62,626 nucleotides of DNA from an uncultured Ectothiorhodospiraceae bacterium (GTDB lineage Bacteria; Pseudomonadota; Gammaproteobacteria; UBA6429; Thiohalophilaceae). Below, piece after piece: positions 54,765-62,557 of this stretch. The notes under the pieces are model-generated. The model ran no database searches, was not told the DNA's origin, and was given only the letters and a program-made list of their open reading frames with translations. The DNA is taken from contig CAMYJG010000013.1 of assembly GCA_947258695.1 (NCBI GenBank), positions 1-62,626 on the forward strand. The letters are read 5' to 3'. The translations under genes were made by a program, and so were the position numbers. Positions within the stretch are counted from its first letter, which is position 1. The number at the start of each line of letters is the position of its first letter.

Positions 54765-55487
54765 ATGTATCCAATAGCCGAGCCAACTATGGCTGATAAT
54801 TTAATAGCAGAACATTCGGGGTTAGTTTCTCGCATCGCATACCACCTGGCGGCAAGATTGCCGGCAAGTGTTGTCATTGATGACCTTATCCAGGTGGGCA
54901 TGATAGGTCTACTTGACGCTTCACAACAGTATGATGCCTCTCAAGGTGCGGCTTTTACTACTTATGCCACAATTCGAATTCGTGGTGCCATGCTGGATGA
55001 GTTACGGCGCAACGATTGGGCACCAAAATCAGTGCATAAAAGGCACCGAGATTTACTCAAAGTGGTTTCTAAAATAGAAACTAAAACTGGCCGGGAAGCG
55101 AGACCAAAAGAAGTTGCTACTGAAATGGGCATCTCGTTGGATGAATATTTTGAGTTAATTCAGGAAACCAATTCCTGTCGTATTTTAAGCTTTGTCGATG
55201 TAGGTACGGATGATGACGCCTTACGTGACAACAGCAATGTCTCTTCTTTGAATCCGGTTGAAGGAATACAAAAACAACAGTTTAAGGAACAACTGGTTTC
55301 TGCAATAAATATATTACCTAAGCGTGAAAAATTAATTATCAGTTTGTATTACGATGAGGAATTGAATTTGCGAGAGATAGGTGACGTGCTTGAGGTCAGT
55401 GAGTCTCGAGTTAGTCAATTATTAGCGCAGGCTCACTTACGAATGAGAAAGTTTATTTCTGAAAAATTCCCTCAAATATCAGAATAA
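54765..55487 (+). CDS. fliA: Flagellar sigma-28 factor FliA
   Basis: 240 residues, normal length. Region 2 has LIAEHSGLVSRIAYHLAARL, DDLIQVGMIGLLDA and FTTYATIRIRGAMLDELRR. Region 4 has LPKREKLIISLYYDEELNLR and SESRVSQLLAQAHLRM. It directs late flagellar and chemotaxis genes such as cheV and is held by FlgM. In relatives it follows flhF-fleN and precedes cheYZAB; here it follows cheB. A GGTAGGAAAGG ribosome site precedes the ATG. Confidence 0.95.
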   Translation: MYPIAEPTMADNLIAEHSGLVSRIAYHLAARLPASVVIDDLIQVGMIGLLDASQQYDASQGAAFTTYATIRIRGAMLDELRRNDWAPKSVHKRHRDLLKVVSKIETKTGREARPKEVATEMGISLDEYFELIQETNSCRILSFVDVGTDDDALRDNSNVSSLNPVEGIQKQQFKEQLVSAINILPKREKLIISLYYDEELNLREIGDVLEVSESRVSQLLAQAHLRMRKFISEKFPQISE

Positions 55488-55500
55488 CCATCGTTAAATA

Positions 55501-55530
55501 ATTGTTTGCTAATAAGCTAAACAAGACAAT
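55501..55530. other. Hairpin behind fliA
   Basis: TTGTTTGCT pairs with AGC-T-AAACAA (one bulged T), and outer ATTGT/ACAAT can add to it. It is A+T-rich without a clear T tract and might act as the fliA terminator. Confidence 0.35.
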
Positions 55531-55711
55531 AATTAATAAGCATCTATACTTTCAATACTTAACAATATTTAAATAGCACTCATTAATAGCATATATATAA
55601 AGAGTGTAAGAACATCCTGTGATACGTTTCTCGGTTTATTTAGGTATTCCTCGCTAAACTCTATGAGTATTAGTGAACTCAGTTTTTGCTGGTCTATATA
55701 GGGGGTCAGAA

Positions 55712-57160
55712 ATGACGTTAAATGATGTGTTTATGATAGTACCATCAAGTGCCGGCTTGTCAGGCGCGATCTGGTTTGTCGTGTTAGTGGTCATATTATA
55801 TGTGGCTCGAAACCATGCCCATAAAGGTATTCTTTCATTCAGCGAAGCAATCCATAATGGCTTTCGTCTAAGTGCGCGTTCAGTAAAACTACTTCGCGAT
55901 ATATTAGTTGTTCGTAACCGTGATGTGTTGTTAGCACAAGGCCGGGAAGCAACCGAACGAATAATTGAACGAGAATTTGAACGTATTGATGCAACTGTAC
56001 GAAAAGACTTATCTGAATACCCTGCGTTACATCGTCATTTAAATGAAGAAGTTACTGCGATTGATGAAAGCTTTAAAGATAGTACCGATGTACCACCAAC
56101 ACCACCTGCATGGGTTAAGGCGGTAGAAGCGGTAGCCAAAATCCCGGCTGCTAAAGGTGATCCTACAGTCGGAAATATCCTTGAAGACATTCATCAGTCT
56201 TTAGTCAAATCCAGTACTCGTGCTTTAGAAGAATACCGTAAAGCCAGCAGTAAACGTCATCAGCTATTACAAAAAATGATGCCACACTGGCGTAATGTTT
56301 TAAAATCTTTAACCCAAGTCGATAAGTCGGTGAATAGTTTATTAGAACGTTCGGTGACAATTGATCGTTTAATGCATGACTATGAAGACATTTTAAAGGG
56401 TACTGAAAAAGCACAGCGCATGTTGTCATCGTCTTCGATGACCCAGTTTTTTATCGCTGGTTTTGTACTGGCGATTGCCGTTGGTGGTGCATTTATAAAC
56501 TTTAACTTAATCGCCCGACCTATGCAGGAAATGGTGGGTGGCTCGAACATGCTGATGGGATTCAAAACATCCAGTGTCGCTGCACTCGTTATTATTCTTG
56601 TAGAAATTTCACTTGGTTTGTTTTTAATGGAATCATTACGAATTACCCGGCTGTTTCCGGTGATAGGGGCGTTAAATGATAAAATGCGGATAAAAATGGT
56701 ATGGATAACCTTTATCTTCTTATTTGCATTAGCATCGGTTGAAGCAGGTTTAGCCTATATGCGTGAAATTTTGATGGAAGATAGTCAGGCAACACTGGCA
56801 CTATTGAGTGATAGTGGAGGGGTTGAAGTAACACAAAACTCAGCACTTTGGATAACAACGGCCTCACAAATGGGATTAGGATTTATATTACCTTTTGCCT
56901 TAACCTTTGTTGCTATACCTCTTGAATCATTTATCCATTCAATGCGTACTGTGTTAGGTAGCGCTACTGCTGCTTTTTTGCGTGGATTAGAATGGGCATT
57001 AAGGTTAGTGGGAACCTTGGTTAGATCGTCTGGCAAAATATTTGTTCATGTTTATGATTTTGTAATATTACTTCCCCTGGGAATAGAAAAGAAAAAAAAA
57101 AAAGAAGGTGGTGAAAAATCAACTACCTCGTCAAGTTCAAACGTGGGAGGCGTGTTATGA
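55712..57160 (+). CDS. Multi-spanning membrane protein paired with a VWA lipoprotein
   Basis: 482 residues from the ATG at 55712, with GGGGG about 7 bases upstream. A GTG at 55673 lacks a site. One N-terminal membrane helix (about 12-30), a long helical cytoplasmic part (about 50-245) with several coiled segments, then four hydrophobic stretches (about 250-275, 295-320, 340-365, 395-420). The tail is amphipathic and ends in a Lys-rich run and a Ser/Thr stretch. It belongs to no family I recognise. The topology, one helix plus a helical body and a four-helix bundle, suggests a scaffold or channel. Its stop overlaps the lipoprotein start (ATGA). Confidence 0.8.
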   Translation: MTLNDVFMIVPSSAGLSGAIWFVVLVVILYVARNHAHKGILSFSEAIHNGFRLSARSVKLLRDILVVRNRDVLLAQGREATERIIEREFERIDATVRKDLSEYPALHRHLNEEVTAIDESFKDSTDVPPTPPAWVKAVEAVAKIPAAKGDPTVGNILEDIHQSLVKSSTRALEEYRKASSKRHQLLQKMMPHWRNVLKSLTQVDKSVNSLLERSVTIDRLMHDYEDILKGTEKAQRMLSSSSMTQFFIAGFVLAIAVGGAFINFNLIARPMQEMVGGSNMLMGFKTSSVAALVIILVEISLGLFLMESLRITRLFPVIGALNDKMRIKMVWITFIFLFALASVEAGLAYMREILMEDSQATLALLSDSGGVEVTQNSALWITTASQMGLGFILPFALTFVAIPLESFIHSMRTVLGSATAAFLRGLEWALRLVGTLVRSSGKIFVHVYDFVILLPLGIEKKKKKEGGEKSTTSSSSNVGGVL

Positions 57161-57825
57161 AAATAGGATTTAAGCCCTATTTGATACTTTTAATTTCTGT
57201 TTCATTCTTTTTGCAGTCATGCAGTGATGAGCCAGTTGTACCCAATACACGCGGTGTGTATATGTTGATGGATACATCTGGAACCTATACTAAAGAATTG
57301 AAACAAGCTCAGAAGGTCATTAACTATATTCTTTCTGAATTAGGCCCCGGTGATTCTTTTGCCGTTGCTCGAGTTGATACGGGTAGTTTCAGTGAAAAAG
57401 ACATTGTTTCCAAAGTGACTTTTCAAGATCGCCCAAGTATGACAAATCAGCAAAAACGTGTGTTTCGTGAAAAAATTGATAAGTTTGTAAAAACAGTAAA
57501 AGGAAGTGCTTATACTGATATTACCGGGGGTATTTTACAGGGTATTGAGTTTTTGAATGAAGCAGAAACCGGCCATAATACTATTTTGATATTCTCTGAC
57601 TTAAAAGAAGAGTTACGAAAAGGCTATAAACGCGATATTCCACTTTCTTTAAATCGCTATTCAGTGGTAGCCCTGAATGTCACGAAATTACGTTCTGATA
57701 ATGTTGATCCAAAAGAATATCTTGATAGGCTGGCTAACTGGCGCTTAAAAGTCGAGTCAGGTGGCGGAGAATGGCGTGTTATCAACGACATGGCACGGTT
57801 GGAAAAAATACTCAAACAAAAGTAA
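57157..57825 (+). CDS. VWA-like lipoprotein
   Basis: 222 residues. Signal peptide with lipobox LQSC (Cys22). The mature part is a von Willebrand A-like fold with MIDAS-type residues: D39-T-S-G-T (VYMLMDTSGTY), T in SAYTDITGG, and D in LIFSDLKEE. It probably binds a metal ion and a partner in the periplasm. The ATGA overlap with the upstream membrane protein makes a coupled pair, so they likely form one complex. A strong terminator follows. Function is unknown. Confidence 0.8.
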   Translation: MKIGFKPYLILLISVSFFLQSCSDEPVVPNTRGVYMLMDTSGTYTKELKQAQKVINYILSELGPGDSFAVARVDTGSFSEKDIVSKVTFQDRPSMTNQQKRVFREKIDKFVKTVKGSAYTDITGGILQGIEFLNEAETGHNTILIFSDLKEELRKGYKRDIPLSLNRYSVVALNVTKLRSDNVDPKEYLDRLANWRLKVESGGGEWRVINDMARLEKILKQK

Positions 57826-57858
57826 CACTATTTAACATTGTAGAAAGTAGTAGATTAA

Positions 57859-57890
57859 CAAAGCCTGATAATATCAGGCTTTGTTGTTTT
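57859..57890 (+). terminator. Intrinsic terminator after the VWA lipoprotein gene
   Basis: A perfect 12-base stem CAAAGCCTGATA (57859-57870) and TATCAGGCTTTG (57872-57883) with one base between, followed by TTGTTTT. It is the strongest hairpin in this part of the window. Confidence 0.85.
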
Positions 57891-57968
57891 ATAATGTTGA
57901 GAAATTATTAAAGAGTATTACAATATAAGCCGACATATTGTATGTATTAGTTTGAAGGATATTAGGCT

Positions 57969-58391
57969 GTGAGTCATACTTTAGAACAAACACGCAACAA
58001 ACAGCCCATGTGGCTGTTTGAAAGAAACTATAGTTATCTCCGGGTCATTTTCCCCGAGATTATTGATCTACACACGAGCACGCTGGTTTATCGTGATGCA
58101 CTAAAAGAGGTGAAGGTACACTGTTTAGAAGTAAGCCGCTATACCACGTTAATAGGACTAAAATTAACTTTTACGCAATGTCCACAAATACCACCAGTAG
58201 AAATGACGGTTCGTTTATATCATGATGCAGAGGTCGCCGATGTCATTTCGTATCAAAATATTACGCGATTAGTCGCGCCGTATTTCTCTGAAGAAAAAGA
58301 AACAGATAAAGATCATAAACGACAGGCAAATATATTACTTTATGAATTATTATCGGGCTGCCTGAAAAAAAGGTCTATTGAAATTGCATAG
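57969..58391 (+). CDS. DUF1249 family protein (YqiB-like)
   Basis: 140 residues from a GTG start. Typical features are an early ERNYSYLRVIFP, the central VEMTVRLYHDAEVADVISYQ, and NILLYELLSGCL near the end. The family is common in gammaproteobacteria, usually beside nudF/cpdA in other genomes, and has no known biochemical role. The protein has no signal or membrane helix. It stands alone between the terminator and the SPOR gene. Confidence 0.85.
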   Translation: MSHTLEQTRNKQPMWLFERNYSYLRVIFPEIIDLHTSTLVYRDALKEVKVHCLEVSRYTTLIGLKLTFTQCPQIPPVEMTVRLYHDAEVADVISYQNITRLVAPYFSEEKETDKDHKRQANILLYELLSGCLKKRSIEIA

Positions 58392-58417
58392 TAATTATTA
58401 TTAAGGATGTTTCATCG

Positions 58418-58840
58418 ATGGAATTGATTTCGATCAAAAGCTTAAAAAATTTAACCATATCGGTTTTTATCTTAATACCATTTCAAGTAAATGCTGTCAC
58501 GGTTACTGACGCGATAAATGCAAACAAAAATAACAAGTCAGTTGAAGCGGTAAAAATACTAACGCAACTTGCTAACTCCGGAAATACCGTCGCACAATAT
58601 AATTTAGCAAACCATTATAGCGCTGGTATAGGTGTACAAATCGATGAAGAGATCGCTGAGGAATGGTCAAAAGACGCGGCTCGCAAAGGACTCATACAGG
58701 CTTATTTAAACTTAAACAGCCAGGCTATCAAACCGGCTAACGGTATCTCCCTGACTTTTACGGTTAGTCCAAGTAGCTGGCTTTCAAAACAAGAGCCGAA
58801 TAGATATACCATTCAACTTGCCAGTAGTCAAATCGTTTGA
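58418..58840 (+). CDS. Sel1/SPOR-domain protein, N-terminal part before a frameshift
   Basis: 140 residues. An N-terminal signal-like helix (about 10-25) is followed by Sel1-like repeats (about 45-95; AQYNLANHYSAGIGVQIDEE). A linker and the start of a SPOR domain (WLSKQEPNRYTIQLASS) come next. The frame then stops at TGA 58838-58840, while the rest of the SPOR domain reads in the +1 frame. SPOR domains bind peptidoglycan at division sites or septa. The stretch 58731-58799, encoding the linker and the start of SPOR, is repeated exactly at the right end of the window. Confidence 0.75.
   Translation: MELISIKSLKNLTISVFILIPFQVNAVTVTDAINANKNNKSVEAVKILTQLANSGNTVAQYNLANHYSAGIGVQIDEEIAEEWSKDAARKGLIQAYLNLNSQAIKPANGISLTFTVSPSSWLSKQEPNRYTIQLASSQIV
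58731..58799 (+). repeat. 69-bp direct repeat, internal copy (inside the Sel1/SPOR gene)
   Basis: Begins AACCGGCTAACGGTATCTCC and ends CAAGAGCCGA. It is identical base for base to 62558-62626. Here it reads in frame as linker plus WLSKQEP ahead of YTIQL, the normal SPOR entry, so this copy appears native. Confidence 0.95.
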
Positions 58841-59039
58841 AGATAATAATTTAAAAGGCAAGGGTGGTTATTATCATTATGTTCGCGATGGTGTTAACCG
58901 TTATGCCTTAATCTATGGAGCATATAAAACTGTGGCTGAAGCCAATATTGCAATGAAAAAGCTGCCTGAAAAGTTAAAAAAGAAAACGCCCTGGGTTCGT
59001 AAAATTAAATCTCTGCAAAAAATTAGTAAAGATAAATAA
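58818..59039 (+). CDS. Sel1/SPOR-domain protein, C-terminal part after the frameshift
   Basis: 73 codons open from a TTG at 58818 in the +1 frame relative to the upstream part. The sequence VKSFEDNNLKGKGGYYHYV and ALIYGAYKTVAEANIAM completes a SPOR domain (beta strand, helix, then the G-x-Y/A-x-x-x-E-A helix). It joins the YTIQLASS of the first part if one base is lost or two are gained near 58822-58835. It is not likely to be translated alone. Either a decayed gene or a base-call or assembly error. Confidence 0.65.
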   Translation: MPVVKSFEDNNLKGKGGYYHYVRDGVNRYALIYGAYKTVAEANIAMKKLPEKLKKKTPWVRKIKSLQKISKDK

Positions 59040-59439
59040 CATTATTAAACAATACGTCACTTATTACGATTTTAAATAATATCTTCGTCTGTTGTCACAG
59101 TTTTTTCATTTTTCCAATACTTGTAAAACATAAGTATAAGCTACTAGCTATATTCTTAGGCTAGAGGCTAACTTATGTTAATGACGGTTTCTTTAAAATC
59201 GCTAAAGTGAGATTACCAAATTCTTTTACCAGGCAATTCAGAATTATTATCCATCCGTCTCGATGATCACTTTGTGATTCTTCTGTGGAAGAAGTTTATG
59301 GATAAGAGTAAGCTCACAAGACTTAGGTCCTTGTGCTAGTCGAGAAATAGTAACCAGTGACTCTAGATTGCTTGTATTGGTGTGTCAGAGACTAGCTTAT
59401 AAGATACAGATTGTGTTTGTTAATACATTTTTATTGCGA
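59040..59439. other. Non-coding gap between the SPOR gene and the convergent cytochrome b gene
   Basis: 400 bp, A+T-rich, no credible reading frame. A small inverted repeat ATCAC-TTT-GTGAT lies at 59266-59278. No T-tailed hairpin was found for either converging gene. Nothing else is recognised. Confidence 0.5.
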
Positions 59440-60270
59440 TCAATGTAACACAATAAACTGGCTATAGTAGATAGCAGCACCAATAAAATAAAAACCCGAT
59501 GCGATCACGGCATAGCCAAACACAAAATACAGTCTGCGGTACCAGGTGACGGGAGGTTCGGCCTTGAGTTGTTGCATTTGACCTGTTTTTGATAAACGTT
59601 CAATCCAGTCTGCTTTTTCTTTTGCTTCTTCTTCAACAGAGACACTTCCTGAGAACATGGTTTCATTTAATGGGAAGGTCGAACGTCTAAAATGTCCGAC
59701 TAAAAGGTGAATAACAATAATGTAGGAGATGGCAAGGATGGCTTCTGCGCGATGTAACAATAATGCAATGTTGAGCGTCCAGCCCGGCAAAAAACGACTT
59801 GTTTCGATAGGGTAGATAAGCATCAGGCCAGTGATAAATAATAGCGGTATACCCCAAAATACTGCCCAGTAATCAAATTTTTCCCAGTAGGTCCAACGTT
59901 CAAACTTAGGGGCATTGCCAATTCCAAAGAACCAGAGAACACGTTGGCCAAACTCACGGAAGTCACGGGCTGTTGGTATAAGAGAATCTGGTCCAAACAG
60001 ACTGAGTTTCCATGAACGCCAATCCAGGCGTGTTAGCACCAGTAAGATATGTACTATAAAACCTAGCGTCATTAACCAGCCAGCCCAGATATGAATAATT
60101 GTGGCAGATGTATAACCACCAAACCAGGATAAGATTGCAGTACCCCAGTCAGTGTTGAAATATAACCGTCCAGCACCTGTAATGGATAGTAAGGAAAATG
60201 TCAGGATCAACCCAAGATGAGTAATTCTATCGATGACAGTGAAGCGAGTTATTCTTGTAACAGTATTCAT
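59440..60270 (-). CDS. Di-haem cytochrome b (cytochrome b561 / FdhI-like membrane subunit)
   Basis: 276 residues with about five membrane helices. Histidines suited to haem b ligation are in DRITHLGLILTF, TIIHIWAGWLM, GFIVHILLVL, LLLHRAEAIL and YIIVIHLLVGHF. The layout resembles the membrane anchor of formate dehydrogenases and related quinone-reactive cytochromes b. It would pass electrons between the quinone pool and the c-type cytochromes encoded upstream. It starts 2 bp after the trihaem gene and ends the three-gene operon. Confidence 0.82.
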   Translation of the reverse strand: MNTVTRITRFTVIDRITHLGLILTFSLLSITGAGRLYFNTDWGTAILSWFGGYTSATIIHIWAGWLMTLGFIVHILLVLTRLDWRSWKLSLFGPDSLIPTARDFREFGQRVLWFFGIGNAPKFERWTYWEKFDYWAVFWGIPLLFITGLMLIYPIETSRFLPGWTLNIALLLHRAEAILAISYIIVIHLLVGHFRRSTFPLNETMFSGSVSVEEEAKEKADWIERLSKTGQMQQLKAEPPVTWYRRLYFVFGYAVIASGFYFIGAAIYYSQFIVLH

Positions 60271-60272
60271 TA

Positions 60273-60917
60273 TTATTTTCCTCGCCGTTTATTCATCAGC
60301 CAATCACGGATCCACCACAAAATACTGTGGGGTAGGAACACTACGAAAACACCAATAATCAGAAATAACATAAGGTAATGACTGTAGTATAACGTCGGGA
60401 AAGAACTCCTGGTTTTTGCATCACCGGCGGCAGGCGTATGTACTACAAAAGTTGCAAACGAGGGGGTAGCACCTTGATGGCACTTGGCACAGACATAAGC
60501 ATGTTTGCGAATTGAATTCATTGGCGCATAATAAAAGTCTGCACCGGCTATCGGATCCAGACCATGACATTGTCGACAGGTTATATTCCCGCGCACTGTG
60601 TGTAGATTGTCAGCTTTATTCACATGACATGATGTGCAGCGAATTTTGCCGGAGTAATCTTTGACCAGGCGATGCACATCGGCATATCGCCCGGTTCTTT
60701 TTGTTGTGTTTGCAGGTGAGCCCGGCAGGGTTCTTTTGTGTGGCATGACCTCAATATCGTCTTCATAGTAGCCACTACTTGATTCCTGCAAGCTATATCG
60801 ACGTGCGTCAGTTGTGACATCAGTTGAGGCAAATACCCAGCCTGATGTACAGGCCGGTATCATTGCTAAAACCAACAACAGTCTACTAACATTATGCATT
60901 AGATGACTACCGTTCAT
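60273..60917 (-). CDS. Membrane-anchored trihaem c-type cytochrome
   Basis: 214 residues. Signal sequence at about 8-30, then three CXXCH motifs (CTSCH, CRQCH, CAKCH), and a C-terminal membrane helix (HYLMLFLIIGVFVVFLPHSI) ending in a basic tail. Haems are attached in the periplasm. It probably relays electrons between the cytochrome b and the octahaem lipoprotein. An internal ATG at 60899 also precedes the signal sequence and could be the true start. Gap to the octahaem gene is 7 bp. Confidence 0.82.
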   Translation of the reverse strand: MNGSHLMHNVSRLLLVLAMIPACTSGWVFASTDVTTDARRYSLQESSSGYYEDDIEVMPHKRTLPGSPANTTKRTGRYADVHRLVKDYSGKIRCTSCHVNKADNLHTVRGNITCRQCHGLDPIAGADFYYAPMNSIRKHAYVCAKCHQGATPSFATFVVHTPAAGDAKTRSSFPTLYYSHYLMLFLIIGVFVVFLPHSILWWIRDWLMNKRRGK

Positions 60918-60924
60918 GGACGGT

Positions 60925-62151
60925 TTACCGCTTTGTCAGTTTATCGTATTTTTTTTGTAACTCTCGCAGATCTTCATTCTTATGTTTATGGCATGTCTGG
61001 CATGAGTTAGGAACCTTTGGATTTGCCAGTGTGTCTTTAGGCAACAGGGTTACAAAGACATGACTGTGAATGTCTCCAGATTCTGCACTCTTGGCGATAC
61101 GTGGCATATGGCAGCCGACGCAGTTAGCAAACGAATGGATCGCATGAGGTCCTTTCTTATTGACCTGTTCGTGACATTCGAAACACACTTTTGAACCCTT
61201 ATTGTAGGTTTGTGAACGGCTAGCACCACGACCAATTTCATGTGAGTAATGACACGAAGTACAGGTAACACCTTCTTTAGCATGTTTTGACATTTTCCAG
61301 TCAAGGTATTGCTGGTGATGCCCTTTTGCAAACTCGTTAGCATAAACGTGTTTTACATCACCGTCTTTGAAAGTAGTAGAGCGATAGTATGATTCGAGTG
61401 ATTTACCCGGCTCATAACCAACGGGCCAACTTGAACCTTTAACATGTTTAGACTTTCCGCGGTTATGGCATGAACCACAGATCTCAACCGACACACCCAT
61501 GGTTAACTTGGCTGGATTAATAATGGTGTTGCGTTTTTCATAGAGTTTCGATTTAGGTAAAGCAGCATGCCAGGATCCTTTTCCATGACAGGCCTCACAG
61601 CCGACACCAGGTTCGACAAAAGTTTTCTTTTTAAGATCAACTCCTGTCGTATGACACCCTGCACACTTCTTCAGCCAGGGTCGCTTATCCCAGTCGTGTT
61701 CGTGATAGTTTACAAAACGATTTTGATCTGCATTGAATTGTACAGGCGAAATGTAGAGGTCACCGTTCTTCTCAACGACATAACGTTGTTTCCACTGGCT
61801 ACCAATGGTGTACTTGATTTCATCCACTTTCGGAATGTAGATTTCATCCAGGGGTACTTTGAGTTTCTTTTCTATTTTTTTAAAATCTTCTCTAATCTTT
61901 TTCTCATCAAGTTCTGTGATGATTACATCCTTGTTTGCTGTAGCATCTTGGGTCATTCTGCTATGTAATGTCATCTTCCATGAATCATAATGTTCAAGAT
62001 GGCAAGTCTTACAGACTTCTGAACCAACATAATGTTTCGGTTGTGATAAGACGGTATCGACATCGGTATCCCCCTTATCACCAACACAGCCCGTTAATAA
62101 AAGCATTGAGTATGCCGTGATTAACACGCCTATATTAGTGTTGATTTTCAT
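60925..62151 (-). CDS. Octahaem c-type cytochrome lipoprotein
   Basis: 408 residues. Signal peptide with lipobox LTGC (Cys22), so it is anchored to a membrane on the periplasmic side. Eight CXXCH motifs are seen in order: CKTCH, CAGCH, CEACH, CGSCH, CTSCH, CFECH, CVGCH, CQTCH. The arrangement recalls the cytochrome c554/NrfA-like multihaem group, but no catalytic lysine-type haem motif (CXXCK) is present, so an electron carrier or an unknown reductase/oxidase is equally possible. First gene of the three-gene operon, with 330 bp of upstream DNA. Confidence 0.82.
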   Translation of the reverse strand: MKINTNIGVLITAYSMLLLTGCVGDKGDTDVDTVLSQPKHYVGSEVCKTCHLEHYDSWKMTLHSRMTQDATANKDVIITELDEKKIREDFKKIEKKLKVPLDEIYIPKVDEIKYTIGSQWKQRYVVEKNGDLYISPVQFNADQNRFVNYHEHDWDKRPWLKKCAGCHTTGVDLKKKTFVEPGVGCEACHGKGSWHAALPKSKLYEKRNTIINPAKLTMGVSVEICGSCHNRGKSKHVKGSSWPVGYEPGKSLESYYRSTTFKDGDVKHVYANEFAKGHHQQYLDWKMSKHAKEGVTCTSCHYSHEIGRGASRSQTYNKGSKVCFECHEQVNKKGPHAIHSFANCVGCHMPRIAKSAESGDIHSHVFVTLLPKDTLANPKVPNSCQTCHKHKNEDLRELQKKYDKLTKR

Positions 62152-62481
62152 CTTGCCCCCTAACTAAAGTCATGTTCCATTGATAGTCTTAATTTAAAGG
62201 CTACAATAACCATGCCAGATTTATGATTTTATACTCTGGGAAATATAAGTTATTGAAATTTAGAAAAAACATAGCGAGGTTCGTAAATAATCTATGATTT
62301 CAGTCGGCTTTATCATGCTCTTAAATGATGCATAGCGATGTAGTTATCACAATTATGGTGCGTAGGTTGTTTTTATCGCGATTATTAATGCGTGAATATT
62401 TCAGAGTGATTATGTGTTGGGATTTTTTGAATATACTTTGAATTACGTAGGTCATGCTCGATGAAGCTCGAAGAGGTTCAT
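62152..62481. other. Non-coding region upstream of the octahaem gene
   Basis: About 330 bp, A+T-rich, no reading frame of note. It must hold the promoter of the cytochrome operon. I looked for FNR-type TTGAT-N4-ATCAA and sigma-54 boxes and found none. A GCTCGA direct repeat (near 62457-62472) lies beside the ssrA fragment. Confidence 0.5.
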
Positions 62482-62557
62482 AAGTGCGGTGGGAATCGAA
62501 CCCGCGTCCACAAATCCTCTGCTCTTGGCTTTACATGCTTATTCTGTCTTTAAATTT
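62482..62557 (-). ncRNA. ssrA: 3' fragment of tmRNA (ssrA), broken at both ends
   Basis: Read on the minus strand it gives AAAGACAGAATAAGCATGTA, then GAGGATTTGTGGACGCGGGT and TCGATTCCCACC. This is the typical tmRNA end, the 3' strand of helix 2 plus the T arm. The T stem GCGGG/CCCAC has one mismatch. The acceptor that follows (CGCACTT) lacks the usual CTCC form and there is no encoded CCA. Upstream, tmRNA likeness stops at or soon after 62557, where an exact copy of SPOR-gene DNA begins. A decayed fragment, an integration-site remnant or a chimeric contig end are all possible. Confidence 0.7.

Noticed and set aside
62152-62481. FNR/ANR box upstream of the cytochrome operon
   Set aside because: No TTGAT-N4-ATCAA match was found; the best candidate near 62180 keeps only the left half.
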